A stretch of DNA of 16,117 nucleotides from JBBQBQ01 sp038317685 (GCA_038317685.1 JBBQBQ010000060.1:1-16117); one strand, 5' to 3'; shown: positions 1 to 7,612, numbered from the stretch's first letter. The notes: generated by a model from the sequence alone, not told the origin. A program made the numbers and translations.

Positions 1-857
1 GGATTCTTGTAGAAGACCGGGCAGGGGAGTTCGTCCATCAGGGTGGCGAGGAAATTGAGCTGGGCGGCCAGGCGCGCTTCGGCCTGTAGGCGACGCTCCA
101 CCTCGGTTGCCAGTTCCCGATTGCTTTCCATCAGCTGTGTCTGGGCGCTGTGAAGTCGCCTGGTCATGGCGTTGAAGGTTTGAGCCAACTGCCCGAATTC
201 ATCATGGCTGCGTTCCGGCACCTGGTGCCCCAAATCCCCGGTAGCGACTGCGGCGACAGCACGGGTCAGCTCCCGCAGCGGCCGGGTCAGGGTCGCGGCT
301 AGAGGGAGTCCGAGAACCAGGGCCACGGCGACGAGGAGGAGGGTGACGAGAATAATTTTTCCGGTCAGGATGTTGAGGGTCTCCGTCACCGGCGCGGCGG
401 AGATGCCGAGCCGTACCTGCCCCAGCCCGCCGTTGGCCACCGGGACTGCCACGTCATAGATGGGGCCGTTCTCCGTCAGCAGGTAGCGAAGACTGTATTC
501 CTGACCGGGAGGCAGCGGGTTGGCGGCGAGAAGGTCGCTGGGGAAGGTTTCCCCGAAGGTATGAGCCAGGACCTCCTGGGGCCGGGGGCCGAGAAAAAAA
601 ATGTAGAGGAGGTCCTCTTCGGTTTTCAGTTGCTGATGGGCGGTAATTTTGAGGGCCAGCAGGTCCCGGGCGAGGATCGGAGAAACGCTTTGGTTGGCGA
701 TGTGGCGAGCGATGGAAACGCCGCGCTTTTCGAGCTCCCGTCGCAGGTGATGGGGGAAGTCGAATTTTACGAAGAGGCCGATGGCCCCGCCGAGAAAGAC
801 GACCAGACTCGCCAGCGCCAGGAAGATTTTTTGCCGCAGGCCGAAACGCAAGCTCAT
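1..857 (-). CDS. Membrane sensor protein with HAMP and PAS domains, N-terminal 285 residues only (probable histidine kinase)
   Basis: The reading frame starts at ATG 857 on the minus strand and leaves the window without a stop. Read directly, it has a membrane segment at about residues 9-31, a periplasmic domain at about 32-165, a second membrane segment at about 167-190, a HAMP linker at about 190-242 (TRPLRELTRAV, then the DEFGQLAQTFNAM block), a helical stretch at about 235-265, and the opening of a PAS domain from about 267 (FLATLMDELPCPVFYKN). This layout belongs to membrane-bound two-component sensors; a kinase or cyclase output domain would lie outside the window. Its ATG overlaps the stop of the upstream PhnD-like gene by four bases (ATGA), so the two are probably translationally coupled. 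The binding protein may present a periplasmic ligand to this sensor. Histidine kinase is the likeliest output, but no catalytic domain is visible. Confidence 0.85.
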   Translation of the reverse strand, partial: MSLRFGLRQKIFLALASLVVFLGGAIGLFVKFDFPHHLRRELEKRGVSIARHIANQSVSPILARDLLALKITAHQQLKTEEDLLYIFFLGPRPQEVLAHTFGETFPSDLLAANPLPPGQEYSLRYLLTENGPIYDVAVPVANGGLGQVRLGISAAPVTETLNILTGKIILVTLLLVAVALVLGLPLAATLTRPLRELTRAVAAVATGDLGHQVPERSHDEFGQLAQTFNAMTRRLHSAQTQLMESNRELATEVERRLQAEARLAAQLNFLATLMDELPCPVFYKN

Positions 858-1801
858 GGAGTGGGTCTTTCGCCGGAGGGCATCCCGGGAAGGAGGCGGC
901 GGATGGAGTCGTAGGCGGCATCATCGATCAGGGCAAACCGGTCGATCCGCATCGCCAGCAGGATCTGCCGCCCCCGAGGGTTCTGGTGCATTGTGAGAAG
1001 GACCTCCCGGACCCGGCGGCTGGTGGCGGCATCGAGGTGCGGGCTGGCCACCACCGGAGGTGTCCCGAAGGGACCGTGCCGTGCGATGATCCTGGCCCGG
1101 ACGGTCAGGGCCGGCTGGGTGAAGGCCAAGAAATCCCAGATCAGGCTGTCGACCGCAGCACCGTCGACCAGGCCCTCGGCGACCGCCCGGATCGAACGGT
1201 CGTGGCCGAAGGTGAAGAGATGGGAGTTGAAAAACGACTCGGGATTTTCATCCATCGCCGCCAGGTCGGCGACCGGCACCAAGTAGCCGCTGTTGGACTG
1301 GGGGTCGGTGAAGGCGAAGGTCTTTCCGCGCAGATCGCTGAGCGTTTTGGCCGGGCTGCCGGCCGGCACGATCAGGTTTGAGTAGTAGACCGCCTCGCCG
1401 TGAACCACCGGCGCGGCGAGCAGCTCCAGGCCGAAATGGGCGCGGCCTTCGACATAGGGGCCGCCGCAGACGAAGGCGACATCCGTCTCTCCGGTTTCCA
1501 GCAGGCGATTGACCTCCCGGTAGTTCCCCGGATCGCGGACCTGAATCGGCATCTCCAGTTTTTCCGCCAGATAATCGATCAGTTGCCGGTAATAGACGTA
1601 GCCGTCCTGGGGGGTGATCATCGAACCGACACAGAGGGTCAGGACCCGTTCGCCAGGGGCGACCGGCTTGGCAGGCAGGGGGGTGCGCTTCTCCAGGCTG
1701 ACGGTGACGGGCTGCTCGCGTTCGCTGCAGGCGGTCAGACCCGCCAGGCCGAGAAGGAGGAGAATGATGAGGCGGATGGGGGTTCGCCGTTGCCGGATCA
1801 T
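854..1801 (-). CDS. PhnD-like phosphate/phosphonate-family periplasmic substrate-binding lipoprotein
   Basis: This 315-residue protein starts at ATG 1801 with a GGAGAGGA ribosome-binding site just upstream. It has a lipoprotein signal peptide: arginine-rich start, hydrophobic residues 10-24, and lipobox LTAC with the lipidated cysteine at 25. The mature part is a two-lobed type-2 periplasmic binding fold of the PhnD class: YYRQLIDYLAEKLEMPIQV near the front, GETDVAFVCGGPYV, DLRGKTFAFTDPQSNSGYLVP in the centre, and GLVDGAAVDSLIWDFL later. No ABC permease or ATPase follows. Instead the next gene, overlapping by four bases, is a HAMP-PAS membrane sensor. The protein is therefore more likely a ligand-capturing input for signalling than a transporter subunit (inference). 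The ligand is unknown; the family binds phosphate, phosphite, phosphonates and other small anions. Confidence 0.88.
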   Translation of the reverse strand: MIRQRRTPIRLIILLLLGLAGLTACSEREQPVTVSLEKRTPLPAKPVAPGERVLTLCVGSMITPQDGYVYYRQLIDYLAEKLEMPIQVRDPGNYREVNRLLETGETDVAFVCGGPYVEGRAHFGLELLAAPVVHGEAVYYSNLIVPAGSPAKTLSDLRGKTFAFTDPQSNSGYLVPVADLAAMDENPESFFNSHLFTFGHDRSIRAVAEGLVDGAAVDSLIWDFLAFTQPALTVRARIIARHGPFGTPPVVASPHLDAATSRRVREVLLTMHQNPRGRQILLAMRIDRFALIDDAAYDSIRRLLPGMPSGERPTP

Positions 1802-1842
1802 GATCCTCTCCAGTGGAGTGAATATCTTCCGTCAAACTTTAC

Positions 1843-1858
1843 CGCAAAAATCATTCCG
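1843..1858 (-). promoter_or_regulatory. Possible sigma-54 (-24/-12) promoter for the PhnD-like/sensor pair
   Basis: On the minus strand this reads CGGAATGATTTTTGCG. GG and GC are separated by exactly ten bases as sigma-54 requires, and the TTGC half is intact, but the -24 half departs from TGGCAC. It would start transcription near 1832, about 30 bases before the ATG at 1801. This is a weak match, noted because two stronger sigma-54 sites lie elsewhere in the window. Confidence 0.25.
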
Positions 1859-1878
1859 AAGAAAGGATTGCCCCCGAA

Positions 1879-1919
1879 AAGACTGAAGAGTCGGCAAATG
1901 ATGCCGGCTCTTCAGTCTT
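1879..1919 (-). terminator. Rho-independent terminator downstream of icmF
   Basis: Arms 1879-1895 and 1903-1919 form a 17-base-pair stem with one G-T pair around a 7-base loop. On the minus strand the stem is followed by TTTT. It lies 45 bases past the icmF stop codon and before the PhnD-like gene, so it separates the two minus-strand units. The run of pyrimidines on the plus side is poorer (CTTC), so termination is expected mainly for minus-strand transcripts. Confidence 0.8.
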
Positions 1920-1964
1920 CTTTGCGAATTGTCCAGGGGTGGGGAGGGAGCGCTCCGAACTCCC

Positions 1965-4900
1965 TTACATGTTGCGGCGATATTGGCCGCCGACTTCATA
2001 AAGGGCCCGGCTGACCTGGCCAAGGGAGGCGACCTGGACCGTATTCATCAGCTCGGCGAAGATATTTCCGCCCGCCGCCGCGACTTTCTGCAGCCGTTCC
2101 AGGGCGGCTGGCCTTGGTTGCGCGTGGCTCGACTGGAACGCTCGCAGGTTGGCGATCTGTTGATCCTTCTCCTCCTTGGTGGCACGTGCCAGCTGGTCCG
2201 GGATCTTGTAGCCCTCGGCGTCAGCCTGGGGATTGAGGTAGGTATTGACGCCGATGATCGGCAGCTCGCCGGTATGCTTCTGGTGTTCGTAGAGCATCGA
2301 CTCTTCCTGGATCTTGCTGCGCTGGTACTGGGTCTCCATGGCGCCGAGGACGCCGCCGCGCTCATTGATCCGGTCGAACTCGGCGAGCACCGCTGCCTCC
2401 ACCAGGTCGGTCAGCTCCTCGATGATATAGGCCCCCTGCAGCGGATTTTCATTCTTGGCCAGGCCGAATTCCTTGCCGAGGATCATCTGGATCGCCATGG
2501 CGCGCCGCACCGATTCTTCGGTGGGGGTGGTGACTGCCTCGTCATAAGCGTTAGTGTGGAGGGAGTTGCAGTTGTCGTAGATGGCCAGGAGCGCCTGCAG
2601 GGTGGTGCGGATGTCGTTGAAATTCATCTCCTGGGCATGGAGAGAACGCCCGGAGGTCTGGATGTGGTACTTGAGCATCTGGCTGCGGGGATTGGCGCCG
2701 TATTTGTCGCGCAGCACGATCGCCCAGATCCGCCGGGCTACCCGGCCGATCACCGCGTACTCGGGGTCGAGGCCGTTGGAGAAGAAGAACGAGAGGCTGG
2801 GGGCGAAATCGTCGATCTTCATGCCCCGTGACAGGTAGTACTCGACGTAGGTGAAGCCGTTGGCGAGGGTGAAGGCCAGCTGCGAAATCGGATTGGCCCC
2901 GGCCTCGGCGATATGGTAGCCGCTGATGGAGACCGAATAATAGTTGCGTATCTGCTGCTCGATAAAGAACTGCTGCATGTCCCCCATCATTTTCAGGGCG
3001 AACTCGGTGGAGAAGATGCATGTATTCTGCCCCTGGTCCTCCTTGAGGATGTCGGCCTGGACCGTGCCGCGCACCGTCTGCAGGGTGCAGGCGTGGATCT
3101 GTGCCGCCTCCGGGCCGGTCGCTGCCCGCCCTTCCCGCTGGCGGAAGGCTGCCAGTTGCTGGCGGATGGCGGTGTTGAAGAACATGGCGAGGAGCATCGG
3201 GGCCGGGCCGTTGACGGTCATCGAGACACTGGTCATCGGATCACAGAGGTCGAAGCCGGCGAAGAGCTTGTCCATGTCGTCCTGGGTGCAGATGGAGACC
3301 CCGCTTTCGCCGATCTTGCCGTAGATATCGGGGCGTTCGTCCGGGTCCTCGCCGTAGAGGGTGATGCTGTCGAAGGCGGTGGAGAGGCGCTTGGCCGGGT
3401 CGTTCTCGGTCAGAAAGTGAAACCGGCGGTTGGTCCGCTCCGGCGGCCCCTCACCGGCGAACTGGCGTTTGGGATCCTCAGCGGTACGCTTGAAAGGGAA
3501 GAGCCCGGCGGTGTAGGGGAAAAAGCCCGGCAGATTTTCCTTCAACTGCCATTTGACGATCTCCCCGAGGTCCTCAAAATCCGGTACGCAGACGCGGGGG
3601 ATCAGGGTTCCGGAGAGGGTCGTGGTGAAGAGTTCGGTGCGGATCTCCTTGTCGCGCACCCGGGTCACCATCCGCGGGGCGCGGTAGGCCTGCTTCAGCT
3701 CGGGCCAGGCGGCCAGCAATTGACGGGTCACCGGCGCCAGGGTCTGCTCCACTGCCGCCGCCGCCGAGTCGAGGGCGAGGACAGTCTGCGGCTGATCGGT
3801 CAGCACTTCCCGCGCGCCGCGCAGTTGGAAGAGGCGCCGGGCTTTCCCGGTCTCCTGCCGGGTCTGTTCATGATAGCGACGCACGCTGCGGGTGATCTCC
3901 CCGAGATAGCCGGCCTGCTCGGGGGGGATGATGTGATGGCGGCGGGATTCTCCGGGGGTGGGTGCCAAGGTCGAGAGGAAGCTGCTGCCGGTCTTCCGGT
4001 TGAGGGTCTCCAGCAGCGCCAGGTAAAGGATGGTGGTCCCGGGGTCGTTGAATTTGCTGGCGATGGTGCCGTAGACCGGGATCTTTTCATCGGGAGCGTC
4101 CCAGAGGTTGCGGTTGCGGCGCACCTGCTTGCGGACGTTGCGCAGCGCGTCTTCGGCGCCCCGCTTTTCCATCTTGTTCAAGGCCACCAGGTCGGCGAAG
4201 TCGAGCATGTCGATCTTCTCCAGCTGGGTCGGCGCGCCGAATTCGGCGGTCATGACATACAGGGAGGCGTCGCAGATCGGGACGATTCCGGCGTCTCCCT
4301 GGCCGATGCCGCTGGTTTCCACCAGGATCAGGTCGAAGGCCGCGGCCTTGAGGACGTCGAGGGCCTCGACAATCGCCGCCGAGAGTTCCGCTTTGGCCTT
4401 GCGGGTCGCCAGGGAACGCATGAACACCTGCGGTGCGTTGATGGAGTTCATGCGGATGCGGTCGCCGAGGAGGGCGCCGCCGGTCCGCTGCCGGGTCGGG
4501 TCGACCGAGAGGATCGCCAGGTGGCGCTCTGGAAAGTCGCGCAGGAAACGCCGCACCAGTTCGTCCGTGAGGGAACTCTTGCCGGCGCCGCCGGTGCCGG
4601 TGATCCCGACCACCGGCACCGGTCGGGCTTCTTCCCGCAGCGCGCTCAGGGCCTGGAGCATCGCCGGACTCTGCTCCTGAACGGCCAGTTCGGCGACGGT
4701 GATGAGCCGGGCGATGGCCGGGAAGTCCCGCCGGCGCACCGCGGCCAGATCGTCCTGGAGCTGTTTCGGGGTCGGAAAATCGCAGGCGCGCAGCTGGTAG
4801 TCGATCATCCCCTGCAGCCCCATCTTCCGGCCGTCCTCCGGCGAGAAGATCTTGCTGATGCCGTAGCGGTGCAGCTCTTCGATCTCGTCGGGGAGGATCA

Positions 4901-5207
4901 CGCCTCCGCCGCCGCCAAAGATTTTGATGTGACCGGCCGCCTGGTCACGGAGCAGATCGTGGATGTACTTGAAGAATTCCAGATGTCCGCCCTGGTAGGA
5001 GCTGACCGCGATTCCTTGGACGTCTTCCTGGACCGCCGCGGTGACGATCTCCGCGGCAGAGCGGTTGTGGCCGAGGTGGACCACCTCCGCCCCCGAATCC
5101 TGCAGCATGCGGCGCATGATGTTGATGGAGACATCATGGCCATCGTAGAGGCTGGTGGCGGTGACGAAGCGGACCGGATGTTGCGGGCGGTAGGCGCTGA
5201 CTTCCAT
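1965..5207 (-). CDS. icmF: Fused isobutyryl-CoA mutase IcmF (B12 domain, MeaB-like G-protein, mutase)
   Basis: This 1080-residue adenosylcobalamin enzyme interconverts isobutyryl-CoA and n-butyryl-CoA. Domains in order: B12-binding about 10-145 (D22-G-H24, with H24 the expected cobalt ligand, and GGGGG at 98-102); MeaB-like GTPase chaperone about 195-410 (P-loop GTGGAGKSS at 204-212, DPTRQRTGGALLGDR, ETSGIGQGDA, base-recognition loop NKME at 344-347 where NKxD is usual); mutase about 520-1075 (GEDPDERPDIYGKIG, HIQTSGRSLHAQE, SLHTNAYDEA). The two substrate-pocket positions that are Tyr and Arg in methylmalonyl-CoA mutase are Phe583 and Gln727 here, the isobutyryl-CoA mutase pair. Their spacing of 144 equals that of F598/Q742 in the Geobacillus IcmF. 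The start at ATG 5207 follows AAGGAGAG and lies about 53 bases below a sigma-54 start site. The open frame continues upstream to 5558, but that part contains the promoter and has no family similarity. Confidence 0.95.
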   Translation of the reverse strand: MEVSAYRPQHPVRFVTATSLYDGHDVSINIMRRMLQDSGAEVVHLGHNRSAAEIVTAAVQEDVQGIAVSSYQGGHLEFFKYIHDLLRDQAAGHIKIFGGGGGVILPDEIEELHRYGISKIFSPEDGRKMGLQGMIDYQLRACDFPTPKQLQDDLAAVRRRDFPAIARLITVAELAVQEQSPAMLQALSALREEARPVPVVGITGTGGAGKSSLTDELVRRFLRDFPERHLAILSVDPTRQRTGGALLGDRIRMNSINAPQVFMRSLATRKAKAELSAAIVEALDVLKAAAFDLILVETSGIGQGDAGIVPICDASLYVMTAEFGAPTQLEKIDMLDFADLVALNKMEKRGAEDALRNVRKQVRRNRNLWDAPDEKIPVYGTIASKFNDPGTTILYLALLETLNRKTGSSFLSTLAPTPGESRRHHIIPPEQAGYLGEITRSVRRYHEQTRQETGKARRLFQLRGAREVLTDQPQTVLALDSAAAAVEQTLAPVTRQLLAAWPELKQAYRAPRMVTRVRDKEIRTELFTTTLSGTLIPRVCVPDFEDLGEIVKWQLKENLPGFFPYTAGLFPFKRTAEDPKRQFAGEGPPERTNRRFHFLTENDPAKRLSTAFDSITLYGEDPDERPDIYGKIGESGVSICTQDDMDKLFAGFDLCDPMTSVSMTVNGPAPMLLAMFFNTAIRQQLAAFRQREGRAATGPEAAQIHACTLQTVRGTVQADILKEDQGQNTCIFSTEFALKMMGDMQQFFIEQQIRNYYSVSISGYHIAEAGANPISQLAFTLANGFTYVEYYLSRGMKIDDFAPSLSFFFSNGLDPEYAVIGRVARRIWAIVLRDKYGANPRSQMLKYHIQTSGRSLHAQEMNFNDIRTTLQALLAIYDNCNSLHTNAYDEAVTTPTEESVRRAMAIQMILGKEFGLAKNENPLQGAYIIEELTDLVEAAVLAEFDRINERGGVLGAMETQYQRSKIQEESMLYEHQKHTGELPIIGVNTYLNPQADAEGYKIPDQLARATKEEKDQQIANLRAFQSSHAQPRPAALERLQKVAAAGGNIFAELMNTVQVASLGQVSRALYEVGGQYRRNM

Positions 5208-5270
5208 GAGACGCTCTCCTTGACAGGCAGCAGGGCGGGAACCGGGACCGGGAAAGAATAACGATGTTTT

Positions 5271-5286
5271 AGCAACCCTCGTGCCA
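5271..5286 (-). promoter_or_regulatory. Sigma-54 (-24/-12) promoter of icmF
   Basis: The minus strand reads TGGCACGAGGGTTGCT, which matches the sigma-54 consensus TGGCACGNNNNTTGCW at every defined position, with GG and GC ten bases apart. Transcription should begin near 5260, leaving a leader of about 53 bases to the ATG at 5207. Sigma-54 promoters need an AAA+ activator, and one is encoded divergently next door. Confidence 0.85.
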
Positions 5287-5315
5287 GCCCGCTGCAGGAT
5301 TCGCCAAAACTCGAA

Positions 5316-5329
5316 ATTTGGTTCCAAAT
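5316..5329. repeat. Short palindrome ATTTGG-TT-CCAAAT upstream of the icmF promoter
   Basis: A perfect 6+6 inverted repeat with a two-base spacer, centred about 37 bases upstream of the -24 element of icmF. It could be a minor operator or could be chance; no second copy was seen in the window. Confidence 0.3.
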
Positions 5330-5484
5330 GGCCGGGATTGTTTGACTCTCTTCCGCCCTTGCGGAGCCAGGCGCGGTCCCGGCCCGACGTCGCCCTGTAT
5401 ACGGTTGTTGACAGGACCATCGGGACCGACCCGGGAGCGGGGTGAACGGCCGGAACCTTGGGTTTGGTGGTGTGAAACTTTTGT

Positions 5485-5514
5485 TTACAATAAAATTCAA
5501 ACGATGTATTGTAA
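5485..5514. promoter_or_regulatory. Perfect inverted repeat TTACAATA-N14-TATTGTAA, probable operator or upstream activator site
   Basis: Two 8-base arms (5485-5492 and 5507-5514) are exact inverted copies with half-site centres 22 bases apart, about two DNA turns. The centre lies about 240 bases upstream of the predicted icmF start, within the range used by sigma-54 activators, and about 180 bases before the activator ATG. One arm with its flank (TTTTATTGTAAA on the minus strand, 5495-5484) recurs exactly at 7747-7758 in front of the ABC operon. It is a candidate target of the Fis-type domain of the adjacent activator, or of an unlinked repressor. Confidence 0.6.
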
Positions 5515-5552
5515 TTGCTCAGTTTAGAGAGTGGTTGTAAAGTTATTGTCGT

Positions 5553-5568
5553 CGGCACATAGCTTGAA
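5553..5568 (+). promoter_or_regulatory. Weak sigma-54-like site upstream of the activator gene
   Basis: The sequence CGGCACATAGCTTGAA has a good -24 half but lacks the C of the -12 GC dinucleotide, which is normally the least dispensable position. If used it would start transcription near 5579. Autoregulation of the activator is possible but poorly supported. Confidence 0.2.
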
Positions 5569-5579
5569 AATTTTTAATG

Positions 5580-5608
5580 CGACGGCCAGATTCATCCCCT
5601 GGCCGTTG
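5580..5608 (+). other. Hairpin in the leader of the sigma-54 activator gene
   Basis: CGACGGCCAG (5580-5589) pairs with CTGGCCGTTG (5599-5608) around a 9-base loop, giving ten base pairs with one G-T. It ends about 72 bases before the ATG at 5681. A short TCTTT follows, too weak for a confident terminator. It may be a leader structure or an attenuating element. Confidence 0.35.
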
Positions 5609-5680
5609 TCTTTCGGGGAATGCGCAGGACTGGAAGTTAAAAAAACTTAAACACCGTTATCTTTAATCGTGGGGACGCCG

Positions 5681-7441
5681 ATGAAATACGGGCAGGTGGC
5701 AAAAAAGGGCGATGCCAAACGAGGCTCGGCCGATGTCGATAGCAGCGGTTGGACCCTGAAACTGGATCGGGAGGGGACGATCGTCGCCTGCAGCGACGTT
5801 TGCCGGTGGTTTCTCGACAACGCGCCGGAGGTTTTGGTGGGCCAGCCCCTTGAAACCTTCCCGGAACTCAGTCACCTGTCCCATCTGATCCGGAATCATT
5901 TCAGTTTCCGGCGACTTCCGGTGGTGCTGGCGGGCCGCCGTCTCCTCGCCGACTACGGGCCTGGCGGGGGGCGCAAGGAGGACTGGCATTTGGCCTTTGT
6001 CCCCGCCCCGGCGGTTCCGGGAGGTTTTGCCGAGATTCGAGAATTCCTCGAAGCGATCGATCCGGCCAACGACCTGAGCCGGGACGGCATGATCGTTGTT
6101 GACCGGGCGGGGATCATCCTCCTGGTCAACCAGAACTTTGCGGACATCCTCGGGCAAAAGGCCTGGGAGATGGTCGGCCGGCACGTCCATGAGACCTATC
6201 CGAACTCCAACCTGTCACTGTTGCCCCGCGTCATGGAGACCGGCAAGGCGGAAGTGGGCGAACCCCAGGTCCTGAACGAACGTCACGTCATCGCCAGTCG
6301 CTGGCCGCTCGTCAAAAACGGCAAGACCATCGGCGCCCTCGGCAAGATCGCGGTCCGCGAGGGGCGCGACGGTCTGCGGCCGGAGGGGTCGCCGCCCGGT
6401 CCGCCGGGACGGACCGGGCTCATCGGCGCCGAAGGGACTGAAGCCAACTATGCCAGCGCCGATATTATCGGCCACAGCCCGGCCATCAAAAGCCTCAAAA
6501 CCAAGTTGCTGCGCATTGCCGCTCGTCCCTCGGCGGTGCTGCTGACCGGCGAAAGCGGCACCGGCAAGGAACTCTTCGCCCATGCCATTCACGCCGCCAG
6601 TCCCCGCAGGAAAGGGCCGTTCATCCGGGTCAACTGTGCCGCCATCCCCGAACACCTCCTCGAATCGGAGCTCTTTGGCTATGTCGAAGGGGCCTTTACC
6701 GGCGCCAAGCGGGGAGGGCAGGTGGGGAAATTCGAAAAGGCCCATGGCGGGACGATCTTCCTCGACGAAATCAGCGATATGTCGGTCGCCATGCAGGCCA
6801 AACTGCTGCGGGTCCTTCAGGAAAAGGAAGTGATCCCGCTCGGCAGCTGCAATATCCGCCGGGTCGATTTTCGAGTCATTGCCGCCACCAATGCTGATCT
6901 CGGTGCTCTGGTCAAGGACAACCGGTTCCGGCCCGACCTTTTCTACCGGCTGAACGTGGTCACCTTCACCATCCCGGCGCTACGGGAACGGCCCGAGGAT
7001 ATCTATGTCCTCGCCAAGCATTTCATCGACCAGTTCAATAGCGAGTTCGGTCTCAGCGTGCAGGGCCTGGAGACCCAGGCCTGGGCGGCCCTGCGCAGCT
7101 ACCCCTTTCCAGGGAACGTTCGGGAGCTGCGCAGTGCCATCGAAAGTGCCTTCAATCTGGTCGAGGGGGCCTTCGTCCGCCTGGAGGACCTCCCGAATTC
7201 GGTCTTGCCGGGGACCGGAGTTGCGGGACGCTCCGGGGGCGCCGGTGTTGCCGCCGGCAGTCATCCCAGCGAAGAGCGCCTGGGGAAACAGCCGTTAATG
7301 GAAATCATGGAAGAGTTGGAGAAGAGCCTCATCGAAAAGGCCTTGGTCATGGTCGAGGGGAACAAGCTCAGTGCCGCCAACCTCCTGGGGATTTCCCGGC
7401 CGGGTCTCTACAAAAAACTTCAGAAATATCGCCTCCATTGA
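5681..7441 (+). CDS. Sigma-54-dependent transcriptional activator (PAS, AAA+, Fis-type HTH)
   Basis: This 586-residue enhancer-binding protein hydrolyses ATP to open sigma-54 RNA polymerase promoters. An N-terminal PAS-like region (about 25-115) is followed by a clearer PAS domain (about 130-225; DGMIVVDRAGIILLVNQNFADIL), which is probably the signal-sensing part. The AAA+ domain covers about 260-490: Walker A GESGTGKE at 290-297, intact sigma-54-contacting GAFTGA at 337-342, Walker B TIFLDE near 358-363, and FRPDLFYRLNV. The Fis-type helix-turn-helix occupies about 550-586 (KLSAANLLGISRPGLYKKL). There is no receiver domain, so a small molecule sensed by PAS is likelier than phosphorylation. 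The ATG at 5681 is chosen because GGGGA lies just before it; an in-frame GTG at 5669 has no such site. It sits between the sigma-54 promoters of icmF and the ABC operon, its probable targets (inference). Confidence 0.95.
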   Translation: MKYGQVAKKGDAKRGSADVDSSGWTLKLDREGTIVACSDVCRWFLDNAPEVLVGQPLETFPELSHLSHLIRNHFSFRRLPVVLAGRRLLADYGPGGGRKEDWHLAFVPAPAVPGGFAEIREFLEAIDPANDLSRDGMIVVDRAGIILLVNQNFADILGQKAWEMVGRHVHETYPNSNLSLLPRVMETGKAEVGEPQVLNERHVIASRWPLVKNGKTIGALGKIAVREGRDGLRPEGSPPGPPGRTGLIGAEGTEANYASADIIGHSPAIKSLKTKLLRIAARPSAVLLTGESGTGKELFAHAIHAASPRRKGPFIRVNCAAIPEHLLESELFGYVEGAFTGAKRGGQVGKFEKAHGGTIFLDEISDMSVAMQAKLLRVLQEKEVIPLGSCNIRRVDFRVIAATNADLGALVKDNRFRPDLFYRLNVVTFTIPALRERPEDIYVLAKHFIDQFNSEFGLSVQGLETQAWAALRSYPFPGNVRELRSAIESAFNLVEGAFVRLEDLPNSVLPGTGVAGRSGGAGVAAGSHPSEERLGKQPLMEIMEELEKSLIEKALVMVEGNKLSAANLLGISRPGLYKKLQKYRLH

Positions 7442-7446
7442 CGCCA

Positions 7447-7481
7447 CCGCCGCCCCGGACCCGGCTTACCCGGGGTGGCGG
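7447..7481 (+). terminator. GC-rich hairpin after the activator gene, probable terminator
   Basis: Arms 7447-7458 and 7470-7481 form 12 base pairs with one G-T pair around an 11-base loop, starting 6 bases after the activator stop. There is no run of T after it, so it may be a weak or factor-assisted terminator, or an RNA 3' end stabiliser. Confidence 0.45.
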
Positions 7482-7596
7482 CTGGTTCATCCACCCGTGT
7501 TGCTCCCTCCTGTCACAATTGGCCGTGCCGGCGCAATCGTTGTAAACTTCCGGATAACCTGTCACCAAAGTAAAACGGCCGGCCCACAGCGGCCTT

Positions 7597-7612
7597 CGGC
7601 AAGGGGATTGCG
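7597..7612 (+). promoter_or_regulatory. Possible upstream sigma-54 site of the ABC operon
   Basis: CGGCAAGGGGATTGCG keeps GGCA and TTGC with correct ten-base spacing but differs from consensus at three other positions. A start near 7623 would leave a leader of about 235 bases. It may be a secondary promoter; the site at 7767 fits better. TTGCGA-N17-TAAAAC from 7608 is an alternative sigma-70 reading of the same place. Confidence 0.35.

Larger units (their letters stand above)
5208..5680. other. Divergent regulatory region between icmF and the sigma-54 activator gene
   Basis: These 473 bases have no credible gene. They hold the icmF ribosome-binding site, a consensus sigma-54 promoter for icmF (5286-5271), a short palindrome (5316-5329), an AT-rich stretch with a perfect inverted repeat (5485-5514), a weak sigma-54-like site facing the activator gene (5553-5568) and a hairpin in the activator leader (5580-5608). 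Base composition shifts from GC-rich near icmF to AT-rich between about 5470 and 5580, as expected for a protein-binding control region. Confidence 0.7.

Noticed and set aside
454..924. 156-codon minus-strand frame and the overlapping plus-strand frames near 561-996
   Set aside because: Pro/Arg-rich shadow translations; the true gene here is the sensor frame starting at 857, which has membrane, HAMP and PAS features but no stop inside the window.
2913..5261. 782-codon open frame on the plus strand opposite icmF
   Set aside because: It is a shadow of the GC-rich icmF codons: no recognisable domain, no ribosome-binding site, and it runs through every conserved icmF motif.
5355..5368. Second sigma-54-like site for icmF (minus strand, TGGCTCCGCAAGGGCG)
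   Set aside because: The -12 half is GGGCG rather than TTGCW, and a perfect site lies closer to the gene at 5286-5271.
5208..5480. Cobalamin riboswitch in the icmF leader
   Set aside because: With transcription from the sigma-54 site the leader is only about 53 bases, too short for a cobalamin riboswitch, and no B12-box-like sequence was seen further upstream.
5208..5558. N-terminal extension of icmF to an upstream ATG at 5558
   Set aside because: The extension spans the consensus sigma-54 promoter and the AT-rich operator region, lacks family similarity, and the ATG at 5207 has an excellent ribosome-binding site and matches the normal IcmF start.
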